DNA of 64,000 nucleotides, taken from Lathyrus oleraceus (taxonomy: Eukaryota; Streptophyta; Magnoliopsida; Fabales; Fabaceae). The notes below the pieces were generated by a model. It made no database searches, had not been told where the DNA came from, and was given only the letters and a program-made list of their open reading frames with translations. Of the stretch, positions 1 to 10,635 are shown one piece after another. Location: the NCBI RefSeq assembly GCF_024323335.1, contig NC_066580.1:254114977-254178976 (forward strand), written 5' to 3'. A program made the translations under genes and the position numbers. Within the stretch, counting starts at the first letter, position 1. Each line of letters begins with the position of its first letter.

Positions 1-657
1 TTAACACCTCACAAGGTAGAAGAGACAAATATGCCATAGTTCATGACTCTCAAGGCGGAGAATCGAATATAATAGCCAAGGTTTAACACCTCACAAGGCA
101 AAGGGAGTTAGATGCCAGAGTCTATGACTCTTAAGGTGAATAACTGAATTGGATAGCCAAGGTTTAACACCTCACAAGGCAAAGAACGTTAGATGCCAAA
201 GTCTATGACTCTCAAGGCGAAGATCAAAATCGAATAGCCAAGTTTTAACACCTCACAAGGCAAAGAAAGTTAGATGCCAGAGTCTACGACTCTCAAGGGG
301 AAGATTTGAATTGAATAGCCAAGGTTTAACACCTCACGAGGCAAAGAATGTGCCAAAGTCTATGACTCTCAAGGCAGAGAACTGAATTGAATAACCAAGG
401 TTTAACACCTCACAAGGTAAATAATGTTAGATGCACGAGTTTATGACTCTCAAGGTAAAGATCAAAATCGAAGAGCCAAGGTTTAACACTTCACAAGGCA
501 AAGAATGTCAAGTGCCAGAGTCTACGACTCTCAAGACGAAGATCTGAATTGAATAGCCAAGGTTTCGCACCTTACAAGGAGAAGGATGTGACAAGGTTTA
601 ACACCTTACAAGGCGAAGGACGTGCCAAGGTTTAATACCTTACAAGGTAAATAATTG
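1..657. repeat. 81-bp minisatellite, left LTR copy
   Basis: About eight tandem units. The CCAAGG starts lie at about 76, 157, 238, 319, 395 and 476, giving a period of 81 bp with one 76-bp unit. Each unit is a dimer of two related 40-bp halves, one carrying GTTTAACACCTCACAAGG and the other GTCTATGACTCTCAAGG. The array decays to short single halves at 550-650. Confidence 0.9.
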
Positions 658-972
658 ATTGGAAGAGGGTGTACAACCACGAGTTACTGATAGCAAAAGA
701 TGCTCCACTATTGGGGCATTGAAAGATTGATCGATAAAATAAGATAGATTAATAAATAAGATAGGAATAGATAAGGTAGCTCTCGAAGAAACTGGGTTTT
801 CCTGCCTACATATCCTTCTGGTGCAATAAGGAAATCAGAGCTTTCGTAGTTCAGCCTACTACGGCTGAAAACAAGGTGATTAAGGAGGCAAAAAAATATG
901 ATTGAATGATTGAATTGAAGTGATTAGAATGAAGGATGAATAATAAGACACTTGATAGTCGATTGATAGGAA

Positions 973-1342
973 TCACACTAAAGTCTATGAATATGGGTGA
1001 ATGCTTTGAATATTTGGGGCCTACGCCCCATATGCAAAGTCGCTCTAGACAAGGATAGGAGAAACTCCGTCTCATCTTTCCATACTACTTAAGGCTCATA
1101 GCGCATGATACTTTTCTTAACTGACAAGTCGTTGGCGAAGAATCTTCATTGTTGATCCTTGTATTGATGTTGTCTTGTATGAAGAAGACTTGGTAGTTTA
1201 ATCGATTCACATTGTACTAAAGTCTATGAATAAGGGCGAATGCTATGAATATTTGGGGCCTATGCCCCATACGCAAAGTCGCTCTAGACGAGGATAAGAG
1301 AGACTCTGTCTCGTCATTCCCTATTACTTAAGGCTCATATCG
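973..1342. repeat. Spaced duplication of a ~125-bp block in the left LTR
   Basis: Two copies of a roughly 125-bp block lie 239 bp apart. Each contains AAGTCTATGAAT, the inverted pair GGGGCCTA...GCCCCATA, TCGCTCTAGAC and TTACTTAAGG. The same pair with the same 239-bp spacing occurs at 6662-7027, so the duplication predates the separation of the two LTRs. Confidence 0.8.
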
Positions 1343-2399
1343 TACAATTTGAATCGTATTTACCACGTGTTGACACCTTTATTGTGCTTGAGAATGTAGC
1401 CCATTTTGCTAGCTATGCTTGATTGATGTTGACTTGAAGTCTTGATCTTGCATTTGAACCTTGAGGTCTTGAGCTTCAGAGATTTAGCATATCCACGATA
1501 GCTTGAGCATAATGAACTTGCCATATCAAGTGATCAATGGTCTTTTGATCACTTGAATTAGGCTTGAGGCTTACAACATGATTACAAAGGATTTGGTTTA
1601 CCAAAGTGACCTTTGGTTAACACTAATCAATGAGATTAAAAATAATAGTTAAATTTTATATAACAATGTCCTATTTAATTAATCAACTAGACAAAAATCA
1701 GACAATTCTAATTAGGACCCTAAAACTAAGGGAACATATACAAAAAACAAAATTTTAGGCCCAAGGGCGAAATAGTCATTGAACTAAAATGAACTAATCA
1801 CAAAAAAAAATTCTAACAAATAACCTTTAATTAAAAAGATAATTATCTAATCATGTTAAAAATTGATTATTACTAATTAGGATTCTAAAATTTTACCAAC
1901 TTAGTTTGTCTAATTAACTAAAATTTAATCAACTCTTAGAAATTTAATTCTAAAAAATCAATTTTGATTATCCTAAAATTTATACTAATGAAAGTCCTAA
2001 AAGTTAAGACTTAAATCTTGATTATTTCAAACATGAAATCCTTCATTAATACAAATACAAATTTCATAAACAAACACAATTAATCTTGACACAATAATTA
2101 AATAGAAATTAATTAAACACAAACGAACTGGGCTTACCAATGATTTCGGCCCAAGAATTTGATTGGTTTGGTAAGGAAGCAAAAACAGTGCTTGGGCCTG
2201 GTCTAAGGCCCGAAGCTATTTTGATGAATTAAAGGGTGGTGTCGGACTGGAGATGGATGGTGCGAACAGAGATAAAACAGGTTAAGAGATGGGGTTCGTT
2301 GGGCCTAAGGCCCAACCTGGGATAACCGGTCCAACCCAAAACTTCAGCTCTTCTTAACCTAAACGCGATGGAGGTGAAGAGTCAAGAAAACGAAAATGC

Positions 2400-3791
2400 C
2401 ACAGACACATGAGGTTATGGAAGATGCACTACCAACCATATTTTCATAGTACAAACCTTGGAGTGTGCCCATGAAGATATCAACCAGTTCAGCATCTATC
2501 AGTGTAGGTTTAACTCTAGCAGCCATCTCACGCCATTCTGAGCGTATTCTTTGAATGTTTCATTGCGCTTGCAGGCTTGATTTTGCAGCTGTAACCTGGG
2601 GGGAGCCATGTCTAGGTTGTATTTGTATTGCTTGAGAAAGGCTTCAGATAAGTCCTTCCAAGTTCTTATATGATTATGCTCCAAGCTCATATACCAGTCT
2701 AAGGATGCCCCAGATAAGATGTCTTGGAAGTAGTGGATAAGCAGCTCGTCATTATCAATATAGGATGCCATCTTCCTATAATACATGATGACATGACTTT
2801 TTGGACAACTTAAACCCTTGTATTTTGGTAGGTCTAGTGCTTTGAACTTAGGAGGAAGCACCACATTAGGAACTAGGCACAAGTCTTTAGAATCTATACC
2901 ATAAGCAGAGAAACCTTCAATGGCTCTGATCCTTTCATCTAGTAATCGATAGTCTGCTTGTCTATTCTGATTTGAACCAACAACAATCTGATTGGCAGGC
3001 CGAGGATTAACTTGATGATTAGGAAGTTGAACAACCTGAGAAGTTGCTTGAGGAATGACTGGAGTAGAAGAAAGTTGGGGATGCCCTTGAGGATATATCA
3101 AACCCTGATTTACCATTTGACCAATGGTATGACCATACTGATTCTTATATGGAGTATAAGGTGCCCCAGGATACACAAATGGAGGTATAACAACAGAAGA
3201 TGCTCCAGGATGAGGATGAGGTATCTGAACACCTTGATTCAAATTCTGAATAGTAGGTTGAGTAGCTCGAGGAGGAAGACGGAAGTGGAGGGTTGGGCCT
3301 CTATATTCACCTTCATTATCATTGGGAGTCTCAACGACCACTGGTGCATAAGTTTGAAGAACCTGTTTTGGGTTGGTCTCACGGTTGTCAACATTAACCA
3401 TTTGCGAAGAGTGAGTGGTCATGCCCCAAGGATGGGTGACAGAATTACCATTGACAGGATGAACGACAAACAGTTGATATGGTACAAATGTATTCCCATT
3501 AGCAGCTTAGGGAGTAAAGTTTGGAGGCAACCCCCAGGGATAGGCAATGGCGTGCCTACTAGGACCTGGCTAACAGATAGGTTTGCTCACCATAGGTTGA
3601 ATCACAGTATCCACAATAGCATCAGTAACTATAGCAGAAACAAGATTGGCAGCAGAAGTAGAGGTAGTAGCCGTCTGAGCTTGAAGGTATTCCAATATGG
3701 TGTTCATGTTACCTTGGAAGGTGTCCATTCTTCCTTGGAACTGGGCCATGGTTTCCCTGCATGTAGCATTTTCTTGTTCCATATCTGCCAT
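2400..3791 (-). pseudogene. gag of the minus-strand Tat/Ogre-like element, truncated and broken
   Basis: This encodes the start of a retrotransposon capsid polyprotein. The N-terminus (3791 down to 3570) is Gln/Met-rich and probably coiled. A Pro/Gln-rich linker follows, then the Ty3 gag core with RAIEGFSAYGID, FKALDLPKYKG, GASLDWYMSLE and DLSEAFLKQYKYNLD, the same order as the plus-strand Tat gag at 22158. Breaks: in-frame TAG at 3570-3572 and TAA at 3507-3509, a one-base shift near 2538 at the YAQRW motif, and loss of the C-terminus where gag meets LTR near 2400. No zinc knuckle remains. The ATG at 3791 is the first Met before the conserved part. It cannot make a full Gag. Confidence 0.8.
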
Positions 3792-4591
3792 AATTCTCGA
3801 TTTGTTAGCCCTTGTGAATTACTGGTGTCGAAGAGTCATCGTCTTTCAGGTTGGAGAAAGGATAAGGTGAGCTTTTTCTGGTTGATAGGCATGAGATACG
3901 AAATGCATGAATGCACATGTTGGGGATGTAATGCAAATAATTATGCAACATCCATAGATTCAAAGCACCGATGGTATAATAATTCAGGGTCAAAACTCCA
4001 GCATATATACAACAATGCAAAAATGATATGCAATAATATTTGTTAACAACATGAAAATAATCTGGATAATCTGTGTATACTGCCTGATGTATGACCAAAA
4101 GTTCGACATCCATGAGAATAAGGTATGTAGAGTCTATGGTTTCCTGCAGAAAAAACCCACATCCCCCTCACAGGTAGGTTCTAGTTTTCAAAAGGCAACC
4201 TAGAAGGTTCCTAGAGTCAACAGGCCATTTCGAGATACCATTACCTTAGACGAATGACTCGTCGAACATTTATGCTCCCAAAAGGATCTACTCTAGGGGT
4301 GACATCTCGTGTCAACCATAATCTCGGAATAACTCCACAGAGGTCAAACACGACTCTAGTCACATTACTATCCTGGGTATGTACTCAAGCTCGGGTATAG
4401 AGCTTCTCTCTCATGTATCATAGTCCCAACCCAACAGAGAGTATAACAGATAATATCCATAATTTAAAGCAATAAGAAATGAGATAAGTAAAGCGAGTAA
4501 AGTGCAAAGATAAACACCTAAGCAAGCTAAGAAAGCAATAAAAACTAGGTTTGACTCCTTTTAGCGACTAGGAAATGCTCTTAGAAGCAAG
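3792..4591 (-). other. 5' leader of the minus-strand Tat/Ogre-like element
   Basis: This is 800 bp between primer site and gag. No conserved frame or domain is visible on either strand. Short open stretches here are unsupported. By position it is the untranslated leader, where packaging signals would be expected, but none can be named from the sequence. Confidence 0.5.
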
Positions 4592-4609
4592 TCCGCAGCA
4601 GAGTTACCA
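4592..4609 (-). other. Primer binding site, tRNA-Arg type
   Basis: On the minus strand the sequence is TGGTAACTCTGCTGCGGA. It differs at three positions from TGGCGACTCTGCTGGGGA, the site in the plus-strand Tat element here, which I recall as complementary to the 3' end of plant tRNA-Arg in Ogre elements. It lies two bases inside the LTR end, with the same CA-GC-TGG spacing as at 21051-21057. Confidence 0.75.
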
Positions 4610-5519
4610 GCTGAAGCTAGCGGAAATATACCCGAACGTATTGCACGCTCGAACATACAACAGAGTCACCATCGAACTTTATTTATTCCATAAGGAAAGG
4701 GAAAACATCGATAAAACCAGGGGGAAAGAGATATACTGGGTAAGGAAGTCGGTTATGCAAAGGAAATGTATTAGCACCCCAAACATCCATGGTACTCCAT
4801 GGGATCCGTTTGGATTGTTCTTGCTCGAATAGGTGTGATATCTAAAGATTACTTGCAAAAGAATGGGGAAAAGGAAAAGAGATAGATAAAGTGCTAGGTG
4901 AGGATTGTGGACCTCATGCATACGTATCCTCATAGTGCAATGAGGAATTCAGAGCTTCGTAGTTCAAGGAACTGGAGGCAGAAAATGGAAAGAAGTGGGA
5001 TCGAAAGTATGGTATAAACCAAAGAATAATGTTGATTGAACTCCAAAAGAGGGGTGAGATATGAACCCAAGAGTAAACTGGTGTGAACCAACAAGGGAAG
5101 GCCTACAACACTGTGTTGGAATAACAAAAAAAGAACGGATTGCCTGTATACCGGTGCAAAGTAAGTAAGGATATGTTCGTCTAAGCAACGAGAGGACTTA
5201 TAAGACAAACAAATCGACTCTTGGTTCACAAAGAGATGCAAGATGGAGCTTAAAGGTATATTATATTTGGCTCAAAGGATAGGGTATGTCACATGAAGTG
5301 AAGGAAGGTAATATATGAATGTAGGTCGTGATTAGTGTTCCATGCAGATGAATGAAAGGAATGCCCTAAGGCAGGAATAATAAATAAATATGCTCGCGGA
5401 GGATTCGAACCCTCGTGCCTACGTATTCATATCGTGCAATGAGAAAATCAGAGAAATCGTAGTTCAGCCTACTAGGGCTGAAAGTAAGATGATTAATAAG
5501 GCAAGTGGCGATTGATAGA

Positions 5520-6345
5520 TTGATTTTCCAGGGTTAAAAACCCTTCAAGGACGAAAAGGAGTGCCAAGGTTTATGACCTTCAAGGTGAGGTATCACTACC
5601 AAAGTTTATTAATGATGATGTCAAGGAATCGAATTGCCAAGGTTTATCACCTTACAAGGCGAAGAGAATCAAATGCCAGAGTCTATGACTCTCAGGGCTG
5701 AGAATTCAATTGAATAACCAAGGTTTAACACCTCATAAGGTAGAAGAGACAGATACGCCTGAGTCCATGACTCTCAAGGCGAAGAATCGAATAGAATATC
5801 CAAGGTTTAACACCTCACAAGGCAAAGAGAGTTAGATGCCAGAGTCTACAACTCTCAAGGCGAATAACTGAATTGTATAGCCAAGGTTTAACACCTTATA
5901 AGGAAAATAACGTTAGATGCCAAAGTCTATGACTCTCAAGGCGAAGATCAAAATCAAATAGCCAAGGTTAAACACCTCATAAGGCAAAGAAAGTTAGATG
6001 CCAGAGTCTACGACTCTCAAGGCGAAGATCTGAATTGAATAGCCAAGGTTTAACACCTCACGAGGCAAAGAATGCACCAAAGTCTATGACTCTCAAGACG
6101 GAGAACTGAATTGAATAGTCAAGGTTTAACAACTCACAATGCAGAGAATGTTAGATGCCAGAGTCTATGACTCTCAAGGCAAAGATCAAAATGGAAGAGC
6201 CAAGGTTTAACACCTCACAAGGCAAAGAATGTCAAGTTCCAGAGTCTACGACTCTCAAGACGAAGATCTGAATTAAATAGCCAAGGTTTAACACCTTACA
6301 AGGAGAAGGATGTGCCAAGCTTTAATACCTTACCAGGCAAAGAAT
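5520..6345. repeat. 81-bp minisatellite, right LTR copy
   Basis: The same dimeric 81-bp array as at 1-657, here complete, with about ten units including degenerate ones at each edge. Parallel base differences and the matching irregular unit show that the two arrays were copied together with the LTR. Confidence 0.9.
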
Positions 6346-6661
6346 TGATTGGAAGAGGGCGTACAACCACGAGTTGTTGATAGCAAAAGATGCTCCACTA
6401 TTGGGGCATTGAAAGATTGATCGATAAAATAGGATAGATTGATAAATAAGATAGGAATAGATAAGGTAGCTCGCGAAGAAATTGGGTTCTCCTTCCCACG
6501 ATCCTTATGGTGCAATAAGGAAATCAGAGCTTTCGTAGTTCAGCCTACTACGACTGAAAACAAAGTGATTAAGGAAGCAAAAAAATATGATTGAATGATT
6601 GAATTGAAGTGATTAGAATAGAGGATGAATAATAAGAGACTTTACATTTGATTTATAGGAA

Positions 6662-7027
6662 TCACACTAAAGTCTATGAATAAGGGCGAACGTTTTGAAT
6701 ATTTGAGGCCTACGCCCCATACACAAAGTCGCTCTAGACAAGGATAGGAGAAACTATGTCTCATCATTTCTTACTACTTAAGGCTCATGGCGCATGATAC
6801 TTATTTTAACTAACAAGTCGCTGGTGAAGAATCTTCATTGTTGATCCTTGTATTGATGTTGTCTTGTATGAAGAAGACTTGGTAGTTTAATCGATTCACA
6901 TTGTACTAAAGTCTATGAATAGGGGCGAACACTTTGAATATTTGGGGCCTACACCCCATACACAAAGTCGCTCTAGACGAGGATAAGAGAGACTCCGTCT
7001 CGTCATTCCCTATTACTTAAGGTTCGT
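6662..7027. repeat. Spaced duplication of a ~125-bp block in the right LTR
   Basis: Counterpart of 973-1342, with the same block and 239-bp spacing. The inner inverted pair around GGGCCTAC/CACCCCATA is slightly more diverged than in the left copy. Confidence 0.8.
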
Positions 7028-8064
7028 TTCGTACAATTTGAATCATATTTACCAAGTGTTGACACCTTTGTTGTACTTGAGAATGTACTCCATTTTTCTA
7101 GCTATGCTTGATTGATGTTGACTTGAAGTCTTGATTTTACATTTGAACCTTGAGGTCTTGAGCTTTAGAGATTCAGCATATCCGCGATAGCTTGAGCATA
7201 ATGAACTTTCCATATCAAGTGATCGAGGGTCTTTTGATCACTTGAATTAGGCTTGGGGCTTACAACACGATTACAAAGGATTTGGTTGACCAAAGTGACC
7301 TTTGGTTAACACTATAATAGTCGAATTATATATAATAATATCCTATTTAATTAATCAACTAGACAAAAATCAGACAATTCTAATTAGGGCCCAAAAATTA
7401 AGGGAACATGTACAAAAAAACAAGATTTTAGGCTCAAGGGCGAAATAGTCATTATGCTAAAATGAACTAATCAGGAAAAAACTTATAACAAACAACCTTT
7501 AATTAAAAAGCTAATTACCTAATCATGTTAAAATTTGATTATTACTAATTAGCATTCTAAAATTTTACCAACTTAGTTGGTCTAATTAACTAAAATTTAA
7601 TCAACTCTTAGAAATTTATTCTAAAAAATCAATTTTGATTATCCTAAAATTTACGACTAATGAAAGTCCTAAATGTTAAGACTTATATCTTGATTATTCT
7701 AAACATGAAATCCTTAATTAATAGAAATTTCATAAACAAACACAATTAATCTTAACATAATAATTAAATAGAAATTAATTAAACACAAACAAACTGGGCT
7801 TACCAATGATTTCGACCCAAGAATGTGATTTGTTTGGCTAGGAAGCAAAAACAGTGCTTGGGCCTGATCCAAGGCCCAAATCTATTTTGATGAATTAAAG
7901 GGTGGTGTAGGCCTAAAGATGGGTGGTGCGAACAGAGAGAAAACAGGTTAAGAGATGGGGTACGTTGGGCCTAAGGCCCAACCTGGGATAATCGGTCCAA
8001 CCCAAAACTTCAGCTCTTCTTAACCTAAATGCAATAGAGGTGAAGATTCAAGAAAACGAAATGC

Positions 8065-8165
8065 AGCAGAAACGCGCGGCCGCGGACGTATTTACCGGAG
8101 CTTCACACGAAGCCGCGTCGGAGCCTAAGTGCGACGGGACTCGCGGTTGAACGCGTTCAACGCGA
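8065..8165. other. CpG-rich palindromic stretch in the LTR
   Basis: An unusually CpG-dense segment in an A/T-rich window. It contains CGCGGCCGCGG and the perfect palindrome TTGAACGCGTTCAA (8147-8160). It lies downstream of the minus-strand TATA box. The left LTR copy breaks off exactly at its edge (2399 equals about 8063). Confidence 0.6.
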
Positions 8166-8900
8166 TCTTCACCTCTCAACATCGCTTCAATTATCATCAC
8201 GATTTTGGATCCTCTGTTCGTGCTTGGGTTCGAGGATCAAGTCGTGGGTTCATGGATCAAAGTGTAACATTGTATTTTGTTGCAACCACTCGCGCTCGTG
8301 AATTTCACTTCCAAACTCTTTAGCACCTCCATGATCACCGTGTCAACATCGCCTTCGCAGATTGCATCATCGCGTTCGTTCCTCAACGGTGTTTCGGAGA
8401 CTCAATGCTCGTAATATCCTACTCGACTCAGTGACTCAAGCAACAACTATCGAAACGCGAAATTGGAAACGAATAAGGATTGAGGCGAAAAAACTCACCG
8501 GTTTCTACGCGGCAACGACAACAGGTAGTGATTTCCTTCCCTTTCTTCGTATGCGTTTGATTCCTCCTATTGTCCTATGCTGATTCTTCTCGTTCTTCTC
8601 TGTGCGGTGCGACTTTGAATCCTTTTGATGGATGAAGGTGGAACTACGAGAGGGCCAAGCTTGCGATGCGAACAAGGCTCGTGTGGATACAGCTGCGGAT
8701 CATGAAGGTCGAATTTCTGCAGGACGTGAAACCGAAGGAAGATAATTCCAGATGTGAATGAATACGATGAAACAATATGAAGGTGGTTGAACGAGTGATG
8801 AATCCAAAGATTGAAGAAGGTGGAGATTGAGGAAGATGAAGAAGATTGAAATGTAAAGTGAAGAATGAACCATCTCCCCCTCAATTGAGTAAGGTGAACT

Positions 8901-8907
8901 CTTTATA
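8901..8907 (-). promoter_or_regulatory. Probable LTR TATA box
   Basis: TATAAAG on the minus strand, in a GATATAAAGAG context inside the 5' LTR. It would start transcription toward gag at about 8870. It is supported by position and similarity to the TATA boxes of the other LTRs here, not by expression data. Confidence 0.5.
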
Positions 8908-10169
8908 TCCTTCAAAGTTAGTTAAGAAGTCTCATAAATTTATCTGGAATAAACTACAAATGCAAAGTTAGTTTTTGCGAACTGTTTTTGAATTTGTTAT
9001 GTTAGTTGGAAAATTCAGTTAGAAGTTAGTTATTGATTTGCTGTTTGGGAATTGAATTGTTACAGTTAGTGAGCTGTTAGTTATTAACTTGGATTGTTAA
9101 CTGTTGTATGAAAACTTTGTTTTAGTTGAAATCCTTTTTTTTGTTACCTGATTAGATGGTAAAAAAAAAGAGGAGTATTGAAAATTATTTTGGTTTTGGT
9201 TAACTGTGTTTGAAACTAATCGATTATGTCAATTGTTTGTTAAGTTGTACTACTAGGTGATGCCATATCAGATGCAAAAACAGACTGAGCTACTGCTATT
9301 GAATCGATTAAACTTGTTGGAAATTAAATGAAAATCGTTTATGTATTGGTTTAGGCCATATGAAGTGAGGTTAACAAATGATGTCCTATGAGATGATGAA
9401 ATATTAGTTGATGCTAACTAATGGATTACATAGTCAAACTGAAACTAAATATGGTTAGTTAACATGTTGCCATGGTTATTAACATGAACGTGTTGAATGT
9501 GTTAGGCTATGAAGGCAGGAACTTCTAGCATATGAATGATTCCTTCCAATTGAGTTTCGTTTGTGACTTGGGAAGGCTTGAAGATCATCATTGTGAATGT
9601 TAAGACTTCTAATGACAACTTAGTTAGATTTGGTGATAAATTCTGTTAGCATTGAAATAGGCCTACTGAACTTGAATTTGAATTATTAGAAGGGAAATCA
9701 TTGGTTGTAAAAGGAACAAACTCCAAAATCTTTCTAGTCTGTTACAATTTTAGAGTTGTCGAATGAGACTTATTGTTTTGCTAATTTCTTTATTGAGTTC
9801 GAATGGTTTTAACAAATGCCGGTCATGTAGTTATTACCTCTGTTATTATTTCTTCTTTTTGTTTTTGTACCGCTGCTAGGATTGTTAGAAAATGTCAGCA
9901 CCGATCCAAACAAATCCCAACAACAATATCAAAAGTTCCACCGGAATCTATGGTACCATATTTAAGTAATGGGCTTATGGTATGGAAATGTAATGGGCTT
10001 ACGGTGTGTAATACTCCACTACATATTAAAGTGCATTAAGCTTTCTTATCTCAAATTGTATTGCAAATGGAAAAGTTATTACAATCAAAGTTAGTCAACA
10101 AAAGGTCCTAAGTGACATAAATATGAGATGTTTTAACATGGTGTTATATAAACAATCAAAATTTGGTTT

Positions 10170-10238
10170 ATTGACTTTGGTCAACAGGTTGACTAAAAAG
10201 TCAACAATTGACCAAAAAGTCAACAATTGACTAAAAGT
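10170..10238. promoter_or_regulatory. Clustered W-boxes in the LTR U3
   Basis: Within 70 bp there are four TTGAC and three GTCAA cores, in tandem units around GTCAACAATTGACC. TTGAC is the core of WRKY factor binding sites. It lies about 1.3 kb upstream of the minus-strand TATA box, in the expected enhancer part of the LTR. Function is inferred. Confidence 0.45.
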
Positions 10239-10500
10239 CATCTTAAATAAGAAATGGGATTTAGTGTGCAATGCAAATGATTAGGCTATTAAATGAATGA
10301 TGCGAATTGAATGGCCTCCTAGATAGATGGATAATAATGAAGCCTACATGGTTAGGGTTTTGAATGCATAAAAGTATGTCATGGTTATGGTCTTCTTGAA
10401 CTAAGATCCGAAAGGGCATGAAATTAGGGTTTCCCCTCATATGATGAGCCAAACTCCAATACTTAAACAAAACCCTAGTTTTAATTAACCCATCTAAACA

Positions 10501-10635
10501 CATCCATGTAGTCTTGTAAAAGTTTGACCAACTTTTCTTTTACTTCCTCTTGTAGGGTTGAGCCTACTCTGACCTCTTTAGCTTTCTCTTTTGTCTCAAG
10601 GTTGACCACTTCTACCGATTCTTCGTGCGATTGTG
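10501..10635 (-). pseudogene. Fragment of an older Tat-type pol (region before RT)
   Basis: Translated on the minus strand from 10635 this reads without stops through VEVVNLETKEKAKEVRVG, then LVKLLQDYMDVF. That parallels VINLGTEDVKKEIKIG...LIELLQEYVDIFAW just before RT in the plus-strand Tat element (about 25750-25865). About 45 codons remain. It is cut at 10501 by the minus-strand LTR and at 10636 by a plus-strand LTR, so it is a sliver of the outermost, oldest element in this part of the nest. The rest of that pol is not in the window. Confidence 0.65.

Larger units (their letters stand above)
1..2399 (-). repeat. Truncated 3' LTR of the minus-strand Tat/Ogre-like element
   Basis: This is homologous throughout to 5724-8063 in the 5' LTR: the 81-bp minisatellite, the duplicated block around GGGGCCTA...GCCCCATA, an A/T-rich stretch at 1620-2100 and a segment rich in GGGCC motifs at 2140-2340. 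Similarity stops near 2399, inside the LTR, where gag sequence begins. The left end is cut by the window edge. No coding capacity is seen. Confidence 0.75.
1..10500 (-). mobile_element. Tat/Ogre-like Ty3 retrotransposon, internally deleted, left end outside window
   Basis: Read on the minus strand this runs 5' LTR (4612-10500), primer binding site (4592-4609), leader, gag (3791 down to about 2400), then directly into part of a second LTR copy (2399-1). Bases 1-2399 match 5724-8063 nearly base for base, as expected of an LTR pair. The match ends on the right exactly where gag begins in the left copy, so a deletion removed the end of gag, all of pol and the start of the 3' LTR. The element sits in a fragment of another Tat-type pol at 10501. 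The left target duplication lies outside the window and cannot be checked. Confidence 0.75.
4612..10500 (-). repeat. 5' LTR (5.9 kb) of the minus-strand Tat/Ogre-like element
   Basis: The left end is fixed by the adjoining primer site and starts TGAAGC. The right end, ...TAAACA, is where pol homology in 10501-10635 stops abruptly, giving a TG...CA LTR of about 5889 bp on the minus strand. From the minus-strand start it holds a W-box cluster, a TATA box near 8904, a CpG-rich zone, an A/T-rich zone, the 239-bp-spaced duplicate and the minisatellite. A segment near 4735-4830 resembles the LTR ends at 15071-15140 and 58000-58070. Apart from these I see nothing coding. The right boundary is inferred; the left is firm. 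Confidence 0.65.

Noticed and set aside
1..657. CRISPR-like spaced repeats
   Set aside because: The 81-bp array has related, not unique, spacers and lies in a plant LTR; it is a minisatellite.
3012..4046. 344-codon open frame on the plus strand
   Set aside because: It lies antisense to the minus-strand gag (2400-3791) and its composition mirrors that gag; no domain is recognisable.
1..8063. Simple segmental tandem duplication of 1-2399 and 5724-8063
   Set aside because: A primer site and gag lie between the copies in the right order and strand, so an LTR pair explains the duplication better.
8129..8583. Short Arg-rich open stretches in the CpG-rich zone
   Set aside because: They follow from CpG-rich composition inside an LTR and have no conserved product.
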